From positions 18,322,101-18,386,100 of the forward strand of contig NC_092677.1 of assembly GCF_964355755.1 (NCBI RefSeq): a DNA stretch of 64,000 nucleotides. The letters run 5' to 3'. Made by a program: the position numbers and the translations under genes. The stretch comes from Antedon mediterranea (taxonomy: Eukaryota; Echinodermata; Crinoidea; Comatulida; Antedonidae). Each line of letters starts with the position of its first letter. The first letter of the stretch is position 1. Of this stretch, positions 34,989-44,656 are shown in pieces. Under the pieces are notes generated by a model, which was given only the letters and a program-made list of their open reading frames with translations, did not search any database and was not told the DNA's origin.

Positions 34989-36560
34989 TTTTTTTCTATG
35001 TTCTTCTTTCTTTCCACGAATTTTGTTCGCAGCGTATCTCTAATTCTGGCCACCATATGATTGTATAACTTTGTCAAAACATTGCCATGTAGCTGTAGAT
35101 GTGCAAGAAACTTTTTTTTCTAAATTTTGAGTCGCGCATTGTAAGTTACGCGCGATTTTATGAATTTCAATGATTGATCATAGATTAAAAACCAAAACTC
35201 ATTTTGTATTGAAACTTGGTGAAAATTTCAGTTATATCAATCGCAAACTTTCTATGGATTAAAAATGGCATGTTTAACAGAAAGTTACGCGCGCACGCGC
35301 GTTTAAAAATTCAAAATGCGAAAAATCAATTTCTAATCAACTTTCTACGCGTTTCATGTCATTTTGAGCATTTCATAAATTCCCACGCATGCGCAATTTT
35401 TTTACGCGCGCGTGCGCACGTTGCACAAAATGGTTTTTTTTTTTTTGATTTATGTTTTTTTCAGTCTTTTCTAGTAATTTTATCAACTTTTCAAACAATT
35501 TCGACTTAAAATCACGTAATACGAGCACATAGAATTGGACAATTTGCGCGCGTTTTTGATGAAAATTTACAAAAATTTGTGAAAATTATGCCTTTTTTTA
35601 AACAGTCATAGATTCTAAACTACGTGGTGAACTTTTTTTAAATTGCATATTCTGGAAGTAGATGAGTTGTAGATATCGAATCATGAATCAATATGGCTAA
35701 CCGGACATTGTGACGTCATCGTATGGCCACACGAATATAAAATATAGGATTTTTGTCTATTTCTTCATAGGCTATCTTATTTAATAGAGCGCATCTCCAC
35801 TTATTCGTATTCCATTTCCCCCCATTTTTGTTATATTGGCTAGGTCATCAATTATCTTTCGCATGATTCACCATTTTTAAAACTGTTATGATGTCATCAT
35901 GTTTAAAAGTGTGAAAAACTTGGGTCACTTATTTTCATCAAATTTTTAATTTCCATTAAAATTAAATATTATATAGCTCCCCAAAATGAAAAGTGAGACT
36001 CATGATTAAAACGTTTTCTGGAAGCTGTTGAATAGTAGATACAAATTCATGTACTCATTTTGCGCATCGGCTGTTGTGACGTCATCATATGACCAGTTTA
36101 AAAGTCGTTTTTTCATATATTGTGTCATAGTTCATGACTTTTAAAAGAGCGTGCATCCATATTCTACGTACCAAAATTAGTTCAACATATTGATATGTTG
36201 TTACTCAGATAATTCCCTTCCAAAATTGCTTTCTACGTGTTTCATTTTGATGACGTCATCATGTTAAAAATTTGAATAAAAAGCGGGTCCTGTTATTTTC
36301 ACCTATTCTGCCCTGTATGTAGTGTATATACAGTATATAGTGTATACTGTATATACTTAGACAAAATATAGAGGGCACACTTACATTTTATTTTCTTCAG
36401 GCCAAAATGGCATAATCGTTAATCGGAATATTCTAACGTAACCTAATTCGTCTATAGTGACGAGTTCAAATCTATTTTTTTTCTATATTATCCTTCTTTC
36501 TTTCCACCAATTTTGTTCGCAGCGTATCTTTAATTCTGGTCAACATAAGATTGTATAAAT
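34857..36560. repeat. Complex repeat unit A (~1.5 kb, TGACGTCA-bearing)
   Basis: Starts with two copies of the hairpin GGTTATCCGCACTTGGCGGATAACC plus TTGTTATTGTCAGGATC, each followed by a T run. A long unit beginning TTCTTTCTTTCCACGAATTT (35,007) restarts near 36,490, giving a period of about 1,485 bp. Inside, a ~365-bp subunit repeats (TTCTGGAAG..GTAGATA..TGTGACGTCATC..ATATGGCC..AAAAGAGCG at about 35,650 and 36,015). The same unit recurs at 58.9-62.6 kb. No coding content. Confidence 0.85.
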
Positions 36561-37336
36561 TTGTAGTAGACATGCCTTTATGTTTCTTTTTGATGACATC
36601 AAACAATATTGTTCCTGTAATTTCAGTTCTGCTATACACCATACTTCAGTACAACCAGTTACAGAATTATGTGTGAATAATAATAGCAATGTATTGTCTC
36701 CTTTGCTCTGTTTTTTGATCCAATGGAATCTCTGTCACAGTGAAACTTACTCCAATAGATATAATAGTTCTCATAAATCTAATATCATCACACCATAACT
36801 GTTAAAAATAATCTTTTATTTCAAAATAATTGAAGAAACCCCATAATAAGTATAAAATGTATGTATTTATAAAAGCTTTCATTGGTTATTGCAAATTGTA
36901 CCAAATTGTCAACATATAGTAGTCTGTTTATACTATACAGTAGTTTATTTTGTGATCAGTAATTTTACTTAGTACATTATATACATGTTAATTTGTCAGT
37001 TATGGATTCATTAAACTTATATTTATTGATCTATTTATAGAAGATTCTTATTTTTTTAACAATCATTAATGTAATTAATAATTTAATCATTTGCCGCGTT
37101 TAGACAATAGCTATGAAAGAGTCAATGACCGCATTACTGATTGCCTAAAAATCCGGATCCTATTATAATTGAAGAGATGCAACCATTCTATTCAACACCT
37201 AAAAACCAAAACAAAATAAATATATTATTTTTGCAAATGAGCAAATTTATTTTATTTATTTATTTTATTTTTAATCAGTTGACAACCAACAGCGATAAAA
37301 CCGCCACTAACAGGTTGAATCTAAATTAATGTATTA
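36561..37336. other. Intergenic, no gene recognised
   Basis: Very AT-rich. Short open frames only, with no splice-supported exon or transposon end. Confidence 0.4.
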
Positions 37337-37560
37337 GTATTGGTAATCGTATAAAATAAAACGTATTTTCTTCTTCTGTAAAATGTAACTTTTTATTAAA
37401 TATGGAAAGATTATTATGTGCACAGATTGCAACATTGCATATTCAAATTCAGAACAATATATATAATAATATAACTCATATAAAAACAAGATTAAAATGT
37501 GTTTACTCACCGGATATTGTTTCTCCTATTAGGTATCCCAATGTAAAAATTCAAATTAAT
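37337..37560. repeat. Repeat pair member, partner at 39,749-39,960
   Basis: TATTGGTAATCGT..ACGTATTTTCTTCTTCTGTA and ATTATGTGCACAGATTGCAA, followed by CATTGCATATTCAAATTCAG and GTGTTTACTCACC, occur here and again in the same order at 39,749-39,960. Spacing is about 2.4 kb and identity is high. They lie downstream of the Helentron coding region and may be part of its 3' sequence. Confidence 0.85.
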
Positions 37561-38782
37561 GATGGTACTTTTTCTTTCAGTTAATCAGAAGGAACTTACT
37601 GAACATAAACTTTTGCAATTTAAATGATTGAAATCGGATTATCCATTCAAAAGTTATGGTCCGTTAAAGTGCCAAAAAAACAGTGATTTTTGCTTGAAAA
37701 ATGGCACTTTTTCTAATTATATTTGAACCCATTTTTGAAGGGTTATAACTTTTATACTAATAATTTTAAAGTTCTTATTTTTTCCAAACCCATAGATACA
37801 ACAGAGTTGTACAAGAAAAAATTTTTTTTGGGTGTCCTCGACATTTTTTTTTTTAGATATCGCCCTACAAATTTCGTCCGAGGGCTTTTTACGCGTGATT
37901 TTCCCAATGTCTCAAAAATGCCCAAAAAGTTCCTGTCTTTAAATGATTCATAACTTTTGAACCAATGTGTGAATTAACTTCTTTTTTTTGGCATTGCATA
38001 AAATGTAATATGTATTTTAGTAAGGTTATTTATATTGACAGGTAGGTAATTCTGAAATACAACATAAAATATTGTTAAAAAATGTTAAAATGTGAAAAAA
38101 AAAAATATTGCGTTAAAAAACTGTGTGGGTATTGTTTCTTTTCATTAAATATTATTTTTCGTAAGTATACATTTTTTTAATAATTCTAGTATTTGAAGTT
38201 ATATTTATAATCATATATTATTTAAATTGATTTTCGAACCGCCAAAAATAAGAATTAAGCCCGTGCTTATTATGTGTTCGATTCCATTTGGAGCGCCGGG
38301 CCGAACGTAGACTCGGCCGCGCCTACTACAAGTTACGATAGGCCCCTACTAGCTAGCAAGAAGGTCTAAATAAAAGCCTGACGCTAAATTCTGCCTAAGA
38401 AATATCGGGAAGAAATTTTTTATTTAACAAAGTAATTACCTCAATGGTATAATTGTAGCATGTTTAATTTTATTTCCCTTTCGATTATTCTAACCGAAAG
38501 TTGCACTTTGAATTGAAATATACGGAATAAAATTTAGGCCTAGAAACAGCGTAGACATACAACGGCAACACAGGCCAAAGCGCGTTTCGGCCGCCTACAT
38601 AGAATGGCTTACGGCCGCTGCATAGCAAAATCAAAGCTTCTTAAATTTCTTCGGTACATTTCTTCCTAACGTACTTGCTTTATATAGTAGATTTATAAAT
38701 ATTCCACTTATTAAATAATTTAATAAATTGGTAAAATTGACGTTTCGAAGCAAATATTCCATGAGAGGCGACATTTTTCGAC

Positions 38783-38956
38783 ATGCCTCGTGTGCGGCGA
38801 AGACTAGTTCAGAAAATGGAACAGTCCACTGCAGGGGTTATCCAATCATTAATTAACGCGCTAATACATGATTACCATGCACATTGTGTGGGCGACGATA
38901 ATTTAGTAATAAGCGGAGAACTGAATCGCCCCCGTAAGGAAAATGGTAAACACTGA
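38783..38956 (+). CDS. 57-codon open frame, unrecognised
   Basis: Begins MPRVRRRLVQKMEQSTAGVI and ends ENGKH. Composition is protein-like (Arg-rich start, mixed middle). Potential donors CCCCC|GTAAGG and AAAATG|GTAAAC lie near its end, so it could be a first coding exon. Upstream sequence (38,635-38,680) is related to the interior of the TA-flanked element at 30.6-31.3 kb, which suggests a transposon gene start rather than a host gene. No family assigned. Confidence 0.25.
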   Translation: MPRVRRRLVQKMEQSTAGVIQSLINALIHDYHAHCVGDDNLVISGELNRPRKENGKH

Positions 38957-39559
38957 TATTTATGGTAGGGATTATTTTTTTCAGTGGTTGGTCTTGTTGG
39001 CCTCTTCGCACGAGGTCCACGCAAAGTCAAATAAAACGATGTGGTTTATCAAACAGAAATATAAATTAGCTTCAATTCAATACTAAATTAGCCAGATTTT
39101 GATAATGAGAAAGACTAAAAAATTCAATTTTTATCGTTAAAATTGACATTTGAGGCGGATGTACATAATAATAATAACCGATTTACATATCAAAATAAAG
39201 AGTATTTAAAGCCTGATAACATGCAACAAAAATTACTCCACCACCTATTATGGACCTCGTGCGATCGTGTTTTGAAAATGGGTAGGTGTTTTCCAAAGTT
39301 ATTTTTAGCGCGCGGATTTCGGCTCGCCGGCTTTTGTACCTCATTTTTAACTCGCGTTTTCTATTAAAATATTTAATAAACATAGATTAAAAATATATGA
39401 AAATAATCCCTTAAACAAGATCTTTCCAGACATATAATTTTTATTCACATGTGTATATCAGAAATAGTATATTTTTAACTTCAAAGACACGTCACTTTTT
39501 GAAATTTCACGAACGTGTTAAAATCGCGGTAACGAAAATCCGCTTCATTGGGATACCTA

Positions 39560-40215
39560 CTCCTATATAGAAGAATGACATAGGTTGAAGTTACAGATTA
39601 TTCGCTGCCACTTGTGCATAGATAATGAATCGATTATTTTTGCAAATGAGTAAATTACTGTATTAGTAATTTAATGTGGACCTGGATAGATAGAAAAAAT
39701 AATATAAAAAAAATATACAACTGAAATTATGTATAGACCTAATGAAGTATTGGTAATCGTGTAAAACAAAGCGTATTTTCTTCTTCTGTAAAATGTAACT
39801 TTTTATTTTTAACATTACTTAAATACCGGTAGATATTGAAAGATTATTATGTGCACAGATTGCAACATTGCATATTCAAATTCAGAACAATATTTATAAT
39901 AATATAACTCACTTAACAATAAGATTAAAATGTGTTTACTCACCAGATATTGTTTCTCCTATACAGGAGAATGACATGGGTTGAAGTTACAGATTATTCG
40001 CTGCCCCTCTTGCATAGATAATAAATTGATTATTCTTGCAAATGAGTAAATTACTGTATTAGTAATTTCATGTGGACCTAGATAGATAAAAAAAAAGAAT
40101 ATAAAAAACAAGATTAAGATTAAGATTTCTCCTATACAGGAGAATGACATGGGTTGATGTTACAGATTATTCGCTGCCAATCGTGCATATTGAGAGTCAA
40201 ATGATTTTCAGCTTG
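39560..40215. repeat. Three copies of a CCTATA..AGAATGACATGGGTTG unit
   Basis: The block GAATGACATGGGTTGA(A/T)GTTACAGATTATTCGCTGCC starts near 39,573, 39,970 and 40,143. The first two copies continue with CATAGATAATAAATTGATTA, CAAATGAGTAAATTACTG and TATTAGTAATTT. TCCTATACAGGA palindromes precede copies 2 and 3. The array lies directly downstream of the Helentron stop codon. Confidence 0.85.
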
Positions 40216-40513
40216 TTTTTATCAAATTCGGTTTTTTTTCTTGATTTGTATCCAGTTTATTTTCAATTCTTAAAAAGTCTTTATAGTTTTCTCCTGAATG
40301 ATTTTCCTGTATATTATATATTAATATATTTTGACGTTCTTGACCACGCTTGCCCATATAGTGATAGGCCTAATAGTATTTCATTTGGGTTTTTCAGTTT
40401 TTCTACGTTTCATAATGTAAGAATGTAATGAACAATTTGAAATAATAATGCTATGGAAGTTCAATTTTTATTTACAGAAATATAATTCCAATACTTAAAA
40501 ACCATTGCTGCAA

Positions 40514-43500
40514 TTAAAATTTAATTTGAATGGCTTCATGATAGCTATAATAAATTGGAATTACTTCAGCCTGTACTGAATCAAGACCTTTGCTATAAAC
40601 ATGATCAATCAATGTATTGTTTTCAGTTGTAGAACATGTAACATGTTGTTTGTACTCATTCTCTGCCATTAAATTATTCACTCTGGAAGATTGTTTGAAA
40701 AGATTTTCATTAAAATCACCAATTACAATACATTTTGTGCTCATTTTATGTAACTCTTCCAAATGTTTTCTCAAATTTTGACAGAACTGATTAATATCAT
40801 AACTTGGGGGTCGATAAATTACTGACACGGCAACAGAAATCGGACTTGTTATTAAAAATGAAACTGCTTCTATATCATTATTACATATTTTTAATCTGCT
40901 TGAAGACGTGTTCTTGGCATACACTGCAACACCACCATGAGCCTGATGTTTTATTTTGGAACTCAGATCATTTGTATTAGAATACGAATCATACCTTGCT
41001 TGGTGATACAATTTATACGGCTCAATGCGTACGTCAAAAACATCATCATCCTTGTTTAACCATGTTTCAGTTAGACATATGATATTAGAATTCATAAACA
41101 AATCATTACACTGAAGATCAACAAAATGTTGTTTAAGCCCTTGAATGTTATGTAACATTATTGAAAATCTAGAAGCCGAATCATGACCTTGTTTATCACA
41201 TTGTACGTATGAATCCATATTATTTAAGCACTTCTTTATGTTTGGATCACAATAAATCAGACTAGGTTTAAAATTTTCAATAGTAAGTCCAGTTATTGAA
41301 GTAACACGACTGAGGCCTACATATGCTTGTCCATGCGTAAAAGTATCTTTAAGACAAACCACTGCTTTATCCATTGTCATTCCTTGCACTTTATGAACTG
41401 TGCATGCATATGCTAATTTGAGAGGAAATTGTTTTCGACTGTATTTTTTTCCCATAGATTCTTTAAACATTTCAATTGCCTGAATACCAATGTCATTATT
41501 GTCAAATTTTACTTTAATAGATACTGGTTCGGTGTTATGATCAGGTTTGACTATTTCATCAACATGTCCCATACATCCATTCGTTAAGCCTTTTTTAACA
41601 TCTACATTTTTAATCAACATCACTCTGGCATTAATTGCAATCCACAAATAATTTAGTAAACTAGTTTGACGTGAATTCCGAGGTTTGTCACAATTTTTGC
41701 TCTGTTTCTTGCTATTTACTACACTATCTTCTGCTTTAATGCATACAATGTCTGTACAGGTTTTGTGCAACATTTTTTTATTCCATTCATCAACTTGTTT
41801 GTTGCGTGGGTAAATATGAACAGCATCTTCACATTGTTCACCTGTTTCACGTGATTTTAGAACTAATAAATCGTTATCAGACAAACAATCATGTTTTTCT
41901 TTTGTACGCAATTTGTTTAACAATAAAGCAAATTCTTTATCTTCTTTTTGCCTCATGATTTGATCTAACTGTACTTGCTTAAAGTTATCTATCCACAGTG
42001 AGCTTTCCAATGTGTCTTTATATAACGAACTGCCCATCACCGGGGGTAACTGATAAAAATCACCAACAGCAATTACTGAAATGTTACCAAATGGACTATC
42101 GTTGCGTACTTGTTTTATTTGCCTTAATCGTCCGTGGATATACCAAAGTAACCTTTGATTTACCATTGATATTTCATCTATAATAACAATTTGCAACTGA
42201 CCCAATTTATTACGAAGTGCACTTATTTTTTCTTCTCCAAGTGGTTGATACGGAAGTGAAATATTAATCGGGATAGACAAAGCGCTATGAATTGTTTGGC
42301 CTTTAATATTATATGCTGCGATTCCTGTAGGAGCTAATTTCAATATTGACAAATCATCGGGATTTTCCATAATCTTTCCAAGAATACGTGTCGCTTCATT
42401 ATAAATACAATTTACCAAATGACTTTTTCCTGTACCAGCGCCTCCAGTTATGAAAGTGTAAAATGCTTCAGGTTTTTTACCATTAACTTTGTCTAAACAC
42501 CATTGTCTTGTCTTATAAAATATATGTTGTTGTTTTTCATTTAAAGATCGAATCATTTTGTTCAATTCTGGTCTTGGAATATTAGATGAATTAGACTCTA
42601 CTTTAGATGTATGATTTTTTTGAATTCCAAAATCTGGAATGAAAAATTCACCTTCTTCATCATCAACCTCTACATTTGGCTTTGGGTTGTCTAACCTTTC
42701 TTTTTCACTTTCTGGACATAATAGGCTCCATGCATCTTCTTGTGGTCCAAATTTTGATAAACATTCCTGTGCTTCTTCAACATCATCAGCACTTTTTTCA
42801 TATTGTTCCCTGTTTCCGTGAACTATTGACTTTACCGTTTTTAATTGACAGCCACATAATTTCACACATCCTTCCTCGTGAAATTGTTCGTACGTTTCAA
42901 AATTTGGAGGTTTTAACTGTTCATCTTTTCGAAATGGTAGAAATAACTGAAGTATACTCAAGAAATATTTCTCAGGTGCTGTATCCATTGGAAATCGAGG
43001 GTATCTTATTATAGCATTACTAGTTCGTGTTCTTTTTTGGATGAATCCCAACTGTTTTTTTAACTGAAATACATTCTTTTTTTGTTTGTTTCCTTTCATT
43101 TCTGATGAACTCAATATTCTATATTCCGAACAAAATTTTGCAAGGCACATTTTATTAAATTCAGAACTATTAGGTCGAGCTTTATATTTGTCGATCTTAT
43201 TTGGCAACCATGCACTTACATCATCATCTTCTTTGTTTTTAATTACACTTAGTGGTAAACTCATTCTGACAGGATTAGGTCCTACTGGGATAAATTCAAC
43301 TTTCCTTGAACATTCTTTTAATCTTAAACTACAAACACGATAAATACTTTCTTGTGCAGACACTTCTCGATTATTCATATAAACATTACCAAGTTTTCGC
43401 AAACTTTGCCTAGCATCTTCATTGCCTTCTTTTACTTCTGATGCTGCATGATTTAACAGTAAACCCATTTCACGTTCAGATTTTGACATATATCCTATAA

Positions 43501-44254
43501 CGTAAATTATACATGCATAAACATTTGTAATATATTGAATATCCATATTTGCATTCCATGCTCTCAATAAGGAAGGATTATACTGATTTACCCACACATC
43601 TTGAGGGTTTCTCTTTATAACAATTTTTTCCTCAGTAGCTACACAATTATTTGCTTTCTCAAATGCACTCTGTGTAATACCTAAACTTTGGAAAAGTTCT
43701 ATTGCATTTTTATATGTTTCTTCATTAGTCACAGCATCTTTTACTGAGGTTAACAGCTCCATTGCTTGTTTATTGTCATCATTATCATCATTGTCTTTAT
43801 CCACAATTGTAGGTCTCATAACAAATGTATTTCCAGAAGGTTGTCTGGGAAAGTTAAATCTGCAATTTGTTCCCTTTTTTTTACATGATTTAGAATGTCT
43901 TTTACTGTGAATTTGCACACTTTTAACAATTTCATTCAGTTCACGATCTACAGTTTCACATGGCACAGCACAAGAAATATATTTATCAACAAAATTAATA
44001 ACTTCATTATCTTTATCTGTACCAAAAATAGGAGCATTTTCAACCCATACTAACATATGAACATGTGGACTTCCTCTCATTTGAAATTCAATTCGATAAA
44101 AATAATCTACGACTTTACCAATAGGCTGTGCTTCAGACAAAATTACATTTTTCAAAAAAGTATGAAAGCGTTTATCAAACATTCTGGCAACAGTCACTGG
44201 ATTTGATTTCAACAAATTACATTTATCTGCCCATTCTAATTCTTCAATGTTTCT
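40514..44254 (-). CDS. Helentron polyprotein, C-terminal part: Rep, helicase, endonuclease
   Basis: Numbering is from the TTG codon at 44215. HUH Rep: SPHVHMLVW with H51 and H53; the paired catalytic tyrosines are probably Y238 and Y242 (IIYVIGYMSKSE). PIF1-type superfamily 1 helicase: Walker A GGAGTGKS 591-598, Walker B IIDEIS with D680 and E681, GDFYQLPPV 718-726, YACTVHKVQGMT 936-947, and YVGLSR 965-970. C-terminal endonuclease/exonuclease/phosphatase-like domain: CLTETWL with E1050, SVIYRPPS, GDFN 1166-1169, IDH 1203-1205, SYH 1224-1226. The last motif is usually SDH, so the catalytic Asp is replaced by Tyr here. The part ends with a natural TAA. Rep nicks and joins DNA, the helicase unwinds it, and the endonuclease role in Helentrons is unproven. 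Confidence 0.92.
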   Translation of the reverse strand, partial: RNIEELEWADKCNLLKSNPVTVARMFDKRFHTFLKNVILSEAQPIGKVVDYFYRIEFQMRGSPHVHMLVWVENAPIFGTDKDNEVINFVDKYISCAVPCETVDRELNEIVKSVQIHSKRHSKSCKKKGTNCRFNFPRQPSGNTFVMRPTIVDKDNDDNDDNKQAMELLTSVKDAVTNEETYKNAIELFQSLGITQSAFEKANNCVATEEKIVIKRNPQDVWVNQYNPSLLRAWNANMDIQYITNVYACIIYVIGYMSKSEREMGLLLNHAASEVKEGNEDARQSLRKLGNVYMNNREVSAQESIYRVCSLRLKECSRKVEFIPVGPNPVRMSLPLSVIKNKEDDDVSAWLPNKIDKYKARPNSSEFNKMCLAKFCSEYRILSSSEMKGNKQKKNVFQLKKQLGFIQKRTRTSNAIIRYPRFPMDTAPEKYFLSILQLFLPFRKDEQLKPPNFETYEQFHEEGCVKLCGCQLKTVKSIVHGNREQYEKSADDVEEAQECLSKFGPQEDAWSLLCPESEKERLDNPKPNVEVDDEEGEFFIPDFGIQKNHTSKVESNSSNIPRPELNKMIRSLNEKQQHIFYKTRQWCLDKVNGKKPEAFYTFITGGAGTGKSHLVNCIYNEATRILGKIMENPDDLSILKLAPTGIAAYNIKGQTIHSALSIPINISLPYQPLGEEKISALRNKLGQLQIVIIDEISMVNQRLLWYIHGRLRQIKQVRNDSPFGNISVIAVGDFYQLPPVMGSSLYKDTLESSLWIDNFKQVQLDQIMRQKEDKEFALLLNKLRTKEKHDCLSDNDLLVLKSRETGEQCEDAVHIYPRNKQVDEWNKKMLHKTCTDIVCIKAEDSVVNSKKQSKNCDKPRNSRQTSLLNYLWIAINARVMLIKNVDVKKGLTNGCMGHVDEIVKPDHNTEPVSIKVKFDNNDIGIQAIEMFKESMGKKYSRKQFPLKLAYACTVHKVQGMTMDKAVVCLKDTFTHGQAYVGLSRVTSITGLTIENFKPSLIYCDPNIKKCLNNMDSYVQCDKQGHDSASRFSIMLHNIQGLKQHFVDLQCNDLFMNSNIICLTETWLNKDDDVFDVRIEPYKLYHQARYDSYSNTNDLSSKIKHQAHGGVAVYAKNTSSSRLKICNNDIEAVSFLITSPISVAVSVIYRPPSYDINQFCQNLRKHLEELHKMSTKCIVIGDFNENLFKQSSRVNNLMAENEYKQHVTCSTTENNTLIDHVYSKGLDSVQAEVIPIYYSYHEAIQIKF

Positions 44255-44257
44255 TTA

Positions 44258-44656
44258 GTCTCCAGACTGACTTAGCAATGTCGTCATTATTTCTTTCCAA
44301 CGGAAATCAGCACTTGAGAATGAAAGAAAGAATGTTGGTTTTCCAATCTGTCTAACCATTGCTATTATATCTTTTTGTGTAGCTTGCCAGTACGGTGGAG
44401 TTCCACGAATTTGTTTTAGAAATTTATAACCCCTATCAGATTTTAAAATCTCCTGAATTTTGGTAACATTTTTTAAATCGGATACAGTAACTTTGCTAAA
44501 ATCATCTTTTTTACTTGACCCTTTTCGCAATGCAATAGAAATACTTGATAAAATTTGTTGAAGTTCATATAAAGATTGAGCATAAAATATGAATTCTGTA
44601 TTTTGTGCAAACCTGTTATCTATATGCATTAATCTATTGTGAAAATAACGTCCAAG
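44258..44656 (-). CDS. Helentron polyprotein, middle part (Rep N-terminal domain)
   Basis: This is the same reading frame resuming on the far side of the inserted element: the duplicated 5-bp target sits at both borders, and the codon split by the insertion is completed in frame. About 131 codons follow, matching the Helitron_like_N region that precedes the HUH domain (YFHNRLMHIDNRFAQ, GTPPYWQATQKDIIAMVRQI). It ends at TAA 44257-44255, but the frame and the homologous sequence (NIEELEWADKCNLLKSNPVT) continue immediately after. The stop is therefore a nonsense change, not a natural end. Confidence 0.85.

Noticed and set aside
35216-35509. 97-codon plus-strand frame
   Set aside because: Inside repeat unit A; the homologous frame is broken in the copies at 59-61 kb.
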